Positions 49,913 through 58,636 of a stretch of 64,000 nt of DNA are shown here, piece after piece. Below the pieces are notes generated by a model. It ran no database searches. It was given only the letters and a program-made list of their open reading frames with translations, and was not told the DNA's origin. Within the stretch, counting starts at the first letter, position 1. The number at the start of each line of letters is the position of its first letter. A program made the position numbers and the translations under genes. Origin of the DNA: Cyclobacteriaceae bacterium (GTDB taxonomy: Bacteria; Bacteroidota; Bacteroidia; Cytophagales; Cyclobacteriaceae); the NCBI GenBank assembly GCA_958296015.1, contig CATQIH010000049.1:1-64000 (forward strand), written 5' to 3'.

Positions 49913-50342
49913 ACTTCTGCAAAACATAAATAGGAACGCCAGGAATTGATGCTTTAAGTGTTTTCGCTGTCTTACCGTTAAATGCTACACTTTCGTATTT
50001 ACTATTCTTATTTACATCTACGTATAGAGTGTCTATATCTCCATGCGCTTCTAAGTAAAAATCTTTTGTCCCTTCCATACTTAAAAAAGCAATATTTCCG
50101 CCGTCAAGGAAGGACGAGTCTCCATAGGGATTTATTATTATATCTAAGGATTTTTTGCTATTGCCGTTGAAGTAATATAGCTCCACTGAATCACCGTATT
50201 GCTTTAGATAATTAGCGTTTTCTACTGTGAGCACTGTCGCTAAAAAAGGGTCAGGCCCTGGCTCACAACAAACAGGTTTTTCACAACCAGATACACCTAA
50301 TATACTCACCGAGATTGAAAAAAAGAGCGTTAAGCGTTTCAT
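49911..50342 (-). CDS. Small lipoprotein of unknown function
   Basis: Predicted lipoprotein of 143 residues: signal MKRLTLFFSISVSILGVSGC with the lipid-accepting Cys at residue 20, followed by CCEPGPDP. The mature part is beta-rich (TVLTVENANYLKQYGDSVEL, DTLYVDVNKNSKYESV). No family recognised. It stands alone, separated from the BlaI remnant by a weak hairpin. Confidence 0.7.
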   Translation of the reverse strand: MKRLTLFFSISVSILGVSGCEKPVCCEPGPDPFLATVLTVENANYLKQYGDSVELYYFNGNSKKSLDIIINPYGDSSFLDGGNIAFLSMEGTKDFYLEAHGDIDTLYVDVNKNSKYESVAFNGKTAKTLKASIPGVPIYVLQK

Positions 50343-50819
50343 AATAAAAATTTATCGTACTACAATTATTTTTTCCCTTAATCTTCCTCCCTTTGCTCTG
50401 ATTTTTTCGCGCAGTTTCTACATCGTAGACACCAAGACTAAAGGAAGCATCGGTTAAACTCGCTATTTTTTCAGCTTAACTTATAATAAATGGTAACCTA
50501 AAAATATGCTTGATAAAAATTATAAGTTAAAGATTGAAAGGTAACTACTTAGTAAATGACAATGAAATTTTAATGTAAACCTACAGTTTACCTTGAGTTA
50601 TTTTCCGTACAAATATACGTTTTTGATAGAATTGCTTTTTTCCGCAGACAGTTGCTTTTACGTTTACATTAGAAGTATTAGCTGTACTCTCAGCATTACC
50701 TTGCTTTTCGCAGCAACATCGGTAGAGACTAAATTAAGTGAAGTAGCCTGCTGCTGATTGCCTGTTGTTTTCTGAACTTTAGTATCTTTACACTAACGAA
50801 AAGTTTTAATATCACAAAG
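50343..50819. other. 477-bp intergenic region with inverted repeats
   Basis: No gene recognised. A perfect 12-bp inverted repeat TTAACTTATAAT (50476-50487) / ATTATAAGTTAA (50519-50530) has a 31-bp spacer, and GTAAAC (50575-50580) pairs with GTTTAC (50586-50591). A Bacteroidota-type promoter candidate for the small ORF and topB consists of TTG at 50758-50760 and TATCTTTA at 50783-50790 with 22 bp between. Confidence 0.45.
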
Positions 50820-51038
50820 ATGAGAAAAGTAACTGATGAAGAAGAAGACGGACTTTGCCAACACGACAAAGACGTGATACGAGAGAATGTTGACATCCAG
50901 ATGGAAGAGATTGAGATCATTGCCGACCAATTGAAGGTAAGGCTGGGCGAAGATATTCCTAAAGCCAAACTTTATGCAATGGCCATCAGTATGCAGCAAT
51001 GCCTGCTCATGACCGATCTGTTGAATGACATGGAATGA
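50820..51038 (+). CDS. Small acidic protein coupled to topoisomerase III
   Basis: A 72-residue acidic, probably helical protein (MRKVTDEEEDGLCQHDKDV, then QMEEIEIIADQLKVRLGED). Its stop overlaps the topB start as ATGA (51035-51038), so the two are translated together. No family was recognised and no metal or catalytic motif is evident. The coupling suggests an accessory role with the topoisomerase or simply a leader cistron. Confidence 0.65.
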   Translation: MRKVTDEEEDGLCQHDKDVIRENVDIQMEEIEIIADQLKVRLGEDIPKAKLYAMAISMQQCLLMTDLLNDME

Positions 51039-53292
51039 GAGTAATTATTGCAGAAAAGCCCTCTGTAGCCCGGGAATATGCCCGTGTGCTCAAGGTAAAG
51101 TCTCGTAAAGACGGTTACTTTGAGCGCGAAGGGGTATGCATTACCTGGGCTTTCGGCCATTTGGTAGAACTGGCTGACCCTAAAGAATATGGTTTTGAGA
51201 AATGGCGTCTTGCCGATCTGCCCATCGTGCCCGAGCGTTTCAAACTGGCAGTGAGCAGCAACGAGGGTGCCCGTAAACAGTTCAATACCATCAAAAGCTT
51301 GTTCGACCGGGCCACTGAAATCGTGGTGGGTACGGATGCCGGACGGGAAGGAGAACTGATCTTCCGCTATATCTACCAGATGTGTCAGTGTAAGGTGCCT
51401 TTCAAACGCCTCTGGATTTCTTCTCAAACAGACAAAGCCATCCTGGACGGCTTTCGCAACCTCAAACCGGGTACCGAATATAATCACCTGGCAGATGCCG
51501 CCCGCTCCCGTTCCGAAGCCGACTGGATGGTGGGTATCAATGCTACGCGCTGCCTCACGCTTTCGGCTTATTCCAAAACGGTACTGTCGCTTGGGCGGGT
51601 ACAAACTCCCGTACTGGCCATGATCTGCTCCCGCTATATTGAGCACAGAGATTTTACACCGGAACCCTACTGGATGCTATTGAGCACAGAGATTTTACAC
51701 CGGAACCCTACTGGATGCTGTATATTATGCTGGAAAAAGACAGCCAAGTGTTCCGGGCAACGTACGAAGCCTCATTTCGGGAGGAAGAAAAGGCACAGGC
51801 AGCTTTGCAGCAACTCACTACCCTGGCCACCTGCACCAAAGCAGAAACCAAAAAGGTGAACGAGTACGCGCCGCTGCTTTTTGACCTGACCAGCCTGCAA
51901 CAAGAAGCCAACAGAAAATTCAGCCTGTCGGCGCAAGACACGCTCAACATTGCCCAGGACCTGTACGAAAAGCACAAGCTTATCACCTACCCCCGCACCG
52001 GTTCGCGCTACCTCACCGAAGATATGTACGAAGGCATCCCGGCACTTGTGGATGTGGTAGCCAACATTCCAAGATTTGCGCCGTTTGTGCAGGAACTCAA
52101 AAAACATCCAATCTCTCGCAGGCCCATCAATGGCAAAAAAGTGACCGATCACCATGCCCTGCTACCTACCGAAACCGACCCAACAAAAGCACATTTGTCT
52201 GCTATAGAGAAAAAAGTGTATGCGCTGATCGTGACGCGCTTCCTGGCGGCTTTCTCACCGGTTTGTCAAAAGGAAGTCACCAAACTGGAGTTTATGTGCG
52301 GAGAGCTGCTATTCAAAGCCTCGGGAACGGTCATTGTAGTACCTGGCTGGCGCGAGGTGGAATATGAGTCCCGGCAAAAGGGCAATGAGAAGACTGACGA
52401 TGATGAAGACCAGGAATTGCCTAAAGTAGCCAAAGGAGATATATTACCGGTCAGTGATCCTGCTGTGGTTAAAAAGATGACCAAAGCCAAGCCGATTCAT
52501 GCAGAAGCATCTTTGCTGAAGCTCATGGAAACGGCAGGCAAAGACCTGGAAGACGAAGAACTCAAAGAAGCAATCAAAGAATGCGGACTAGGTACGCCTG
52601 CCACCCGCGCCAGCGTTATAGAAACCCTTTTTACCAGAGAGTATATCATCAGAGATAAAAAGAAGCTACTTCCCACTGAGAAGGGTTTGCAGGTGTATGA
52701 ACTGGTGAAAGACCGCTCCATTGCAAGCGTTGATCTGACGGGGCGGTGGGAAAAGTCGCTCAACCTGATTGCCAGAGGAGAACGGGCATATGAGCAGTTT
52801 ATAGAAGCCATTCATAAGTATACGCACGACATTGTGAAGAATCTATCAGAGGCAGGTGCACACTACCAGGGAGAAAAACGGGAGGTGGCAGACCAGACAG
52901 AGATCGGCTTATTTGAAGAACAGATGGTTAGAGCAGGCAAAGGACAGTTTGGTACGTATCTGCTGCACAAAGGTAAGTTTTATCACGTAGAAATCAAAGA
53001 ACCGAACCAAGTCGAACTCCCCGAAGCCATCACTATCATAGAACAACGCAGAGCCTACGAAACAACACGGGATGCCGAGATGGAGAAGAATACCGTTGCC
53101 GTGGTAGGCAAACGATACACGATTCTTACCGGAAAATACGGCCTGTATGTCACCGATGGCCAGACCAATGCCTCACTTCCCAAACATATCAGCACCGATG
53201 AGGCCAAAACCTGGAACGCCCAGCAATGCCGCCAGACCATTACATCTTACAAGCAATGGAAAAAGAAGCAGATGAAAACCAAAAGAGCCTGA
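51035..53292 (+). pseudogene. topB: DNA topoisomerase III, disrupted by a 41-bp tandem duplication
   Basis: Type IA topoisomerase that decatenates DNA by single-strand passage. The first frame (from 51035) has the Toprim domain: MRVIIAEKPSVAREYARVL with the catalytic Glu, DAGREGELIFRYIY with the metal-binding acidic residues, and RLWISSQTDKAI. The second frame (to 53292) has LYEKHKLITYPRTGSRYL with the active-site Tyr, then RARP-like and LMETAGKDLEDEEL, GLGTPATRASVIETL and a C-terminal domain (GKYGLYVTDGQTNASLP). The frames are separated only by an exact tandem duplication at 51638-51719 (unit 41 bp); deleting one copy restores one frame of about 738 codons. A mobile-element-borne topB paralogue is possible, since integrative elements often carry one. 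Confidence 0.88.
51638..51719. repeat. Exact 41-bp tandem duplication in topB
   Basis: Two identical 41-bp copies, 51638-51678 and 51679-51719, beginning ATTGAGCACAGAG and ending CTGGATGCT. Because 41 is not a multiple of three it shifts the topB frame. It may be a real slippage event or an assembly artefact. Confidence 0.97.
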
Positions 53293-53437
53293 TCTGGCTG
53301 TGTTTTATCTCATAAAAAGGTAAATAATACGCTAAGCGTGAAAACAATCTGAACAAAACCATACTTTCAATGTCAGAAAATTAGCGTATCTTTAAAAAAG
53401 TCGGGACATTTACTTTTTCTAGTATCTTTTCTGACAA

Positions 53438-53445
53438 TATCTTTG
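53438..53445 (+). promoter_or_regulatory. Candidate -7 box of the sigma factor gene
   Basis: TATCTTTG matches the Bacteroidota -7 consensus TAnnTTTG and lies 24 bp before the ATG at 53470. No good TTG -33 box was found at the usual distance, so it is tentative. Confidence 0.35.
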
Positions 53446-53469
53446 CCAATAGCGTAACTACCCTATACT

Positions 53470-54333
53470 ATGAGACAATTAAAGATCAGTAAACAAATAA
53501 CCAACCGCGAGAGCCAGTCCCTCGACAAGTACTTACAAGAGATAGGCAAAGTGAGCCTCATCACCGCTGACGAGGAAGTGGAACTGGCCAAAAGGATCAG
53601 AGAAGGCGACCAAATTGCCCTCGAGAAGCTCACCAAAGCCAACCTCCGGTTTGTAGTTTCCGTAGCCAAGCAATACCAGAGTCCGGGACTTACGCTGGGC
53701 GACCTGATCAACGAAGGCAACCTGGGACTGATCAAAGCAGCCATGCGGTTTGACGAAACACGGGGTTTCAAATTTATTTCATATGCCGTATGGTGGATAC
53801 GCCAGTCTATCATGCAAGCCATTGCCGAGCAGTCCAGAATCGTACGGTTACCGCTCAACCGGGTGGGTTCGCTCAACAAAATCTCTAAGTCGTTTTCTGA
53901 ACTGGAGCAAAAGTTTCAGCGCGAGCCTTCCACAGAAGAGTTGGCAGAGATATTGGAAATGACTGAAGATGAGATCATCATCAACCTGAAAAACTCCGGA
54001 CGGCATGTATCCATTGATGCGCCGTTTGTAAGCGGAGAGGAAAACGGCTTGCTCGATGTATTGGAAAGCAATACCGACCAGACACCTGACGCAGCCCTGA
54101 TGTCAGATTCTCTGCGCGGCGAACTGGAAAGGGCGCTGGCCACCCTCACCCAAAGGGAAGCCGATATGCTCGGCTATTATTTTGGGCTTAACGGTGAGCA
54201 GGCTATGACCCTGGAAGAGATCGGCCAGAAATACAACATGACCCGTGAGCGCGTCCGTCAGATCAAAGAAAAAGCCACCCGAAGGCTCCGCCATAGCTCC
54301 CGTAGCCACCTGCTCCGTCCTTATTTAGGATAG
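53470..54333 (+). CDS. rpoD: RNA polymerase primary-type sigma factor (RpoD/SigA)
   Basis: Sigma-70 factor of 287 residues, the length of the Bacteroidota primary sigma, which lacks the long region 1.1. Visible parts are region 1.2 ([20 protein letters not shown]), region 2 ([32 protein letters not shown] and [21 protein letters not shown], of which [13 protein letters not shown] is the -10 recognition helix), region 3 ([16 protein letters not shown]) and region 4.2 ([23 protein letters not shown]). A genome may carry more than one such gene; I cannot tell whether this is the housekeeping copy. It is followed within 75 bp by a 14-bp tandem repeat. Confidence 0.93.
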   Translation: MRQLKISKQITNRESQSLDKYLQEIGKVSLITADEEVELAKRIREGDQIALEKLTKANLRFVVSVAKQYQSPGLTLGDLINEGNLGLIKAAMRFDETRGFKFISYAVWWIRQSIMQAIAEQSRIVRLPLNRVGSLNKISKSFSELEQKFQREPSTEELAEILEMTEDEIIINLKNSGRHVSIDAPFVSGEENGLLDVLESNTDQTPDAALMSDSLRGELERALATLTQREADMLGYYFGLNGEQAMTLEEIGQKYNMTRERVRQIKEKATRRLRHSSRSHLLRPYLG

Positions 54334-54406
54334 ATAGATAATTCCTTAAAGTTGCCCCTCTTCCCTCGCTTCGACCGCGGCGGCGCATCGCTTGTAACCA
54401 AAGCGA

Positions 54407-54490
54407 AGTCCGGGACGCGTAGTCCGGGACGCGTAGTCCGGGACGCGTAGTCCGGGACGCGTAGTCCGGGACGCGTAGTCCGGGACGCGT
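54407..54490. repeat. Six-copy 14-bp tandem repeat
   Basis: Six exact copies of AGTCCGGGACGCGT from 54407 to 54490. Each unit contains two small palindromes, GTCCGGGAC and ACGCGT. It lies 73 bp past the stop of the sigma factor gene, in non-coding DNA, preceded by GC-rich sequence (CCGCGGCGGCGC). Confidence 0.95.
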
Positions 54491-54667
54491 AGTTTTCAGA
54501 TGCAAGCTGAAGCTAGTTACGCCTATGATATGACACCATCCTGCAAACTAGCCTGATGGATGATTTCATATGAGCTTTGTTTAGTAACAGTTTTACTAAG
54601 GAATGGCGAATAAATAACATATTCAACTTAACTCCTGGGTTTGTGCGGAGCACCCCCTGGCCACCGA

Positions 54668-54726
54668 GGCCCGGTCTAAACCCCTCAGACGGCCTGTGAG
54701 TACCGCGCCACGGCGGCACAAGGCCG
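54668..54726. repeat. GC-rich hairpins with the conserved core, copy 2 of the dispersed element
   Basis: Two mutually exclusive hairpins. AGGCC...GTCT can pair with AGAC-GGCCT (about 54668-54695). CGGCCT (54690-54695) pairs with AGGCCG (54721-54726) around a loop with the 24-nt core at 54696-54719, which matches 3686-3709 with one mismatch. The closing stem differs entirely from copy 1 (CTCTAGGT/ACCTAGAG) but is still complementary, so pairing rather than stem sequence is conserved. Confidence 0.6.
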
Positions 54727-54944
54727 TGGTTACGTTTATATTGTGGATTACTTTATTGTATCAACATTCCTAAAAACCAGAAAACGACGGACGAGAACAA
54801 AGGAAACCAAAGCGACAATCGATGGTACAACGAAATGCTGCAAATACTTGCAGAGGATATGCGCAAAACCAAAATGTTGGTGAAAGAAACCAGGAAGAAG
54901 ATAGGCATACTCGGCACTATGAGTGCGCGGCAAACCGTAAGAAT

Positions 54945-56048
54945 CTATGCTGGTGGAGCCTTGCTTTTCATCAAGGGTTTGTCTCTCCAGTAAGATGCCA
55001 GCATAGAACCTGTGATATTCATTACCGGGCCAAAGATTGCAGGTGCCAGTCCTACAGTAGCTACCCTGCCCATCTCATTGGCAAGGGCGGAGGCCAGTCC
55101 ACCGTTTTGCATGCCTACCTCGAAGGCAATCGTGCGGCAATCCCGCTCGGGCAGGCTGCATAACCTGCCGCCCCAATACCCCAGAAAATAACCGGACACA
55201 TTATGAAAGATACCAGCTACGATGAGCAACGCACCCACGTCCAGTAAGTTATCGCGGCCTGCGGCAGTAATGATAGTGATGATGTAGGCAATGCCAAACA
55301 TAGAAATCAGTGGCATGGCATCATCGAGCCACTTGAAGCGGCCATGAGCAAAATAGTTGAACAACAGTCCTGCAAAAACTGGCAACACAATCATCTTGAC
55401 CATGCTCCACATCATGTCCAGCACATCCACCTGCACAAACTCACCGGCAAGCCAGCCCATCAGCGTGGGTGTGATCAAGGGTGCCAGCAGCGTAGCAAAG
55501 GCGGTGAGTGTCACAGAAAGTGCCAGGTTGGCCCTAGACAGGTAGGCCATCACATTAGAGGCCAGTCCGCTGGGCGAAGCCCCGATGAGGATAATACCCG
55601 CAGCGATCTCCGGATCTACACCCAGCAGATTGGCCAGGGTAAAGCCAACAAAAGGCATGATGGTAAACTGACAGACTACGCCTACCAGCACGCCTTTGGG
55701 CATCTTCACCACTGCGGCAAAATCGCGCAGGCTCATGGCCGTACCCATACCAAACATGATGATTTGCAGCAAAGGCGTGATCAGGTTTTTCAGGTCAAAC
55801 CCATTGATCTCCTGAAAATACGAAGGATAGAACATACTGATGGTGACCGCCGCAAAGATGATGACGGTGAAAGAGAAGCCTTGCAGCCTGGCATATCCTC
55901 TGAATCCTATTGCCAGACATACAAAAAAGCCCGTCAGCAACCAGCCTATTTCTTCTCCATATCCCAAAAGTAACAACACCAACACCGCCAAAGCACATAC
56001 AGCAGCTAAGATCAATATTATCTGGTAGAGTTTCTTATATTTCATCAA
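54945..56048 (-). CDS. BASS-family (bile acid:Na+ symporter-like) transporter
   Basis: Inner-membrane sodium-coupled symporter of the bile acid:sodium symporter family, 367 residues with about ten hydrophobic segments (for example LIILAAVCALAVLVLLLLG, VIIFAAVTISMFY, ISMFGIAYIITIITAAG). Family hallmarks are LQIIMFGMGTAMSLRDF, GIILIGASPSGLASNVMAYLSRANLALSV with sodium-site residues, and AFEVGMQNGGLASALA (EVGMQN is diagnostic). Substrates are organic anions or acids. It is translationally coupled to the upstream mandelate racemase-like gene (ATGA overlap at 56045-56048). It probably imports the acid that the operon degrades. Confidence 0.9.
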   Translation of the reverse strand: MMKYKKLYQIILILAAVCALAVLVLLLLGYGEEIGWLLTGFFVCLAIGFRGYARLQGFSFTVIIFAAVTISMFYPSYFQEINGFDLKNLITPLLQIIMFGMGTAMSLRDFAAVVKMPKGVLVGVVCQFTIMPFVGFTLANLLGVDPEIAAGIILIGASPSGLASNVMAYLSRANLALSVTLTAFATLLAPLITPTLMGWLAGEFVQVDVLDMMWSMVKMIVLPVFAGLLFNYFAHGRFKWLDDAMPLISMFGIAYIITIITAAGRDNLLDVGALLIVAGIFHNVSGYFLGYWGGRLCSLPERDCRTIAFEVGMQNGGLASALANEMGRVATVGLAPAIFGPVMNITGSMLASYWRDKPLMKSKAPPA

Positions 56049-57538
56049 CTAAATGATCTGTCGTGTGAACGAATGTTATCCCACTCTTTGGTGGGAGCAA
56101 AATAGCTTTTATCCATTGGACTCAGATGTTGTTTTACCACTTCATCGTTGAGCTCAATGCCTAGCCCTGGGGCTTCCAGGGGCACGTTGGCAAACCCTTT
56201 TTCAAACAGCTTCCTGCCGTCTGTAGTCTTTACCATATCTGTCCACCAGGGTACATCTACAGAATGGTGTTCCAATGACAGAAAGTTTTGCGTTGCTGCT
56301 GCACAATGCACATTGGCCATGAATGAAATGGGCGTTCCGGCCTGGTGCAACGCCATTGCGATGCCGTGTTCTTCTGCATAATCACCGATCCGCTTGGTCT
56401 CCAAAAGCCCTCCGGAAGAAACCAGATCCGGATGCACGATATCCACGGCACGGGCTTCAATAAGCGGTTTAAAGCCTTCCAGCAAATAAATATCTTCGCC
56501 CGTGAGCATGGGCGTTTCCAAAGCGTCAGACAATTGTTTCCACTGCTCCGTATATTGCCAGGGCACCACGTCCTCTAACCAGGCCAGCCGGTATTTTTCC
56601 AGGGCTTTGCCCAGGCGAATACCATTGTTCACATCAAAGTGACCATAATGATCGGTAGAAAGCGGAATCTCATATCCTATCACATTTCTGATATTTTCTA
56701 CGATGGAAGCCAGTTCCTCCAAACCTTTATCCGTGATCTGCACCTGTGTAAACGGATGCATGGTATTGGCATACGACATATAATCTCCCTGCCACTGCGA
56801 AAGATTGCCCTTGCTATCTTTCCAGTATTTGTCGTTCACCAGGGCACCGGGTATGTCTTTGAGTTCGGAGATGGAGACATCCATTTTCAGCCAGGTATAA
56901 CCCTGGTCTTCTATCCGGTATTTGATAAGCTTTATCTGTTCTTCAGGAGAATCTGCCTCTGGCGTGTCAGCGTACATGCGCACTTTATCGCGATACCGGC
57001 CACCCAGCAACTGCCAGGCAGGTACGTCATAGGCTTTGCCGCACAAATCCCAGAGAGCCATTTCCACGCCGCATACCCCACCGGCCTGCCGACTGGGGCC
57101 ACCAAACTGCTTGATACTTCTAAACAGCATTTCCACATTGCAGGGATTTTGCCCCAACAGGCGGCTTTTGAGCATCAGCGCGTAGCGTTCGTCTGCACCA
57201 TCCCGCACTTCTCCCAGACCGTAAATACCCTGGTTGGTATCAATACGGATGATAGGCGTGCGCCCTACATTTTGTACAACTGCGTAGCGTAAATCTGTGA
57301 TCTTAAGATCGGAAGGACTGGAAGCACGCTTGACTTTAGAGGTGGTTTGGGCCATCGTATCTTCAAAAGACAGTCCCATCAATGCGCTCAGGCTCATACC
57401 TCCCAAAGCTGTTTTTTTCAGAAAATTACGCCGTTTATTATCTGTGGCAGGATGCAGTATTTCCTGCTGCACCGCCTTTGCTGCTGCCTGTTCCCGCTGC
57501 TTATTATCAGCGGTGATTTGTTGTATGATACTTTTCAT
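56045..57538 (-). CDS. Exported mandelate racemase/enolase-superfamily enzyme
   Basis: Enolase-superfamily enzyme of 497 residues that abstracts a proton alpha to a carboxylate, typically dehydrating or racemising sugar acids. A twin-arginine leader is seen after a short extension: NKRRNFLKKTALGGMSLSALMG (only RRNFLKK is the motif). The capping domain (IYGLGEVRDGADERY) is followed by the barrel with LKMDVS, the metal-ligand segments STDHYGHFD (Asp), AWLEDVVPW (Glu) and LTGEDIYL (Glu), and ALHQAGTPIS with the candidate catalytic His. The specificity (mannonate, galactarate or other) cannot be read. It lies 57 bp after an RraA-like gene and overlaps the BASS gene, forming a sugar-acid-like catabolic operon. 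Confidence 0.88.
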   Translation of the reverse strand: MKSIIQQITADNKQREQAAAKAVQQEILHPATDNKRRNFLKKTALGGMSLSALMGLSFEDTMAQTTSKVKRASSPSDLKITDLRYAVVQNVGRTPIIRIDTNQGIYGLGEVRDGADERYALMLKSRLLGQNPCNVEMLFRSIKQFGGPSRQAGGVCGVEMALWDLCGKAYDVPAWQLLGGRYRDKVRMYADTPEADSPEEQIKLIKYRIEDQGYTWLKMDVSISELKDIPGALVNDKYWKDSKGNLSQWQGDYMSYANTMHPFTQVQITDKGLEELASIVENIRNVIGYEIPLSTDHYGHFDVNNGIRLGKALEKYRLAWLEDVVPWQYTEQWKQLSDALETPMLTGEDIYLLEGFKPLIEARAVDIVHPDLVSSGGLLETKRIGDYAEEHGIAMALHQAGTPISFMANVHCAAATQNFLSLEHHSVDVPWWTDMVKTTDGRKLFEKGFANVPLEAPGLGIELNDEVVKQHLSPMDKSYFAPTKEWDNIRSHDRSFS

Positions 57539-57595
57539 GAGATTTGAAGTGTTAGGTTGTTAAAAATATGATATATAAAAGGGTATTTATGATGA

Positions 57596-58522
57596 TCACC
57601 AGGTTCTGTCTTTGAGAAAGGCATCCAGCTCCTGCCTTGACATGGGCAGCTTGTCCGGATTTTTGTCCAGCCAACCCATAAAGTTATTTTTGATCTCATC
57701 AGTCCATTGGGTGTCAATCTGACCGGGTGTGTATTTACCTTCGCGGAGCATCTGGTGGCCATACTGGTCTCTGAGTGCAATAAATTCGGCATTGATGAGC
57801 ACCTCTTCTGCCAGGTAAGCCGGGATAAAAACCACGCCTTCCCGCTTGGCAAGCACCACATCGCCTGGCAACACGGTGGCACGGCCTATGCGGATAGGCG
57901 TATTCAGCCCGGTCAGCATCATGTCCCGGATATAAGAAGGGTCCCAGCCACGGACAAAAGCATTGAATCCTTTGATCTGTTCCAGCCCTGCAATGTCTCT
58001 AACCGAACCATCAAAGACCACCCCATTACCGGATTTGGCATAGATAGAGTTGCCCAGGTTGTCTCCGATCAGCGTGCCGTCCACGATTTTACCGTAGCCA
58101 TCGGCCACATACACGTCGCCCTGCTTTAGCTCGTCGATAGGCCAGGAATTTGAACTGCCGATTCGTCCCTGCCCTTTCCCTTCTTTGCTGATCATTTCCT
58201 CCATATCGGGCCGTGAGGGCATATATTGTGCTGTGAGTGCTCGCCCTACGATAGGTTCTTCCTCATGCAACATCATCCAGTTGCCTTCAAACTGGTTTTG
58301 GTAGCCTTTGTTGCGCAGCACTCCCCAGGCTTCCTCGATGGAGATATTTTTGATTCTCTTCAGAACATTGTCCGGCACCTTCGGGCGGCCATCATCATAC
58401 CGCTCCCCTTTCCATTGAGAAGTGAGGTGGGTCATTTGTGTTTGGGTTAAGGCGATAGACTGCGCCTGAAGTTCACTCTGCAAGAGGAGAATGAGAGAAA
58501 ATAAACATAGGAATTGTTTCAT
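57596..58522 (-). CDS. Exported RraA-like aldolase/demethylmenaquinone-methyltransferase-fold protein
   Basis: RraA-family protein of about 308 residues from ATG 58522 (MKQFLCLFSLILLLQSELQAQ, a signal peptide); eight more codons are open upstream. The RraA core is present: GDNLGNSIYAKSG and GVVFDGSVRDIAGLEQIKGF with the substrate-binding Arg-Asp, then VLPGDVVLAKREGVVFIP. Some members are HMG/CHA aldolases acting on 4-hydroxy-4-methyl-2-oxoglutarate-like acids; the RNase E inhibitor function is irrelevant in Bacteroidota. A secreted RraA next to an enolase-superfamily enzyme and a transporter suggests sequential breakdown of a hydroxy- or sugar acid outside the cytoplasm. Confidence 0.85.
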   Translation of the reverse strand: MKQFLCLFSLILLLQSELQAQSIALTQTQMTHLTSQWKGERYDDGRPKVPDNVLKRIKNISIEEAWGVLRNKGYQNQFEGNWMMLHEEEPIVGRALTAQYMPSRPDMEEMISKEGKGQGRIGSSNSWPIDELKQGDVYVADGYGKIVDGTLIGDNLGNSIYAKSGNGVVFDGSVRDIAGLEQIKGFNAFVRGWDPSYIRDMMLTGLNTPIRIGRATVLPGDVVLAKREGVVFIPAYLAEEVLINAEFIALRDQYGHQMLREGKYTPGQIDTQWTDEIKNNFMGWLDKNPDKLPMSRQELDAFLKDRTW

Positions 58523-58636
58523 GATCAGGTTGTTGTAAGTACACATTAAGATGCTATTGAAAAGCGATTGGAATGTTAACCAATCATTTTACTTTTTCAA
58601 AGAATTTTTTTTCAAATAAAGTAAACTGCCACAAGT

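Larger units (their letters stand above)
54334..54944. other. Repeat-rich intergenic region downstream of the sigma factor gene
   Basis: Between the convergent sigma factor and BASS symporter genes, 610 bp hold the 14-bp tandem array (54407-54490) and the hairpins at 54668-54726. A plus-strand frame around 54755-54944 (with MLQILAEDMRKTKMLVKETR) is open but unrecognised and runs antisense into the symporter gene, so I do not call it a gene. Confidence 0.5.

Noticed and set aside
54755-54990. Plus-strand frame with MLQILAEDMRKTKMLVKETR between the sigma factor and symporter genes
   Set aside because: Unrecognised and running antisense into the BASS gene; insufficient support for a gene.
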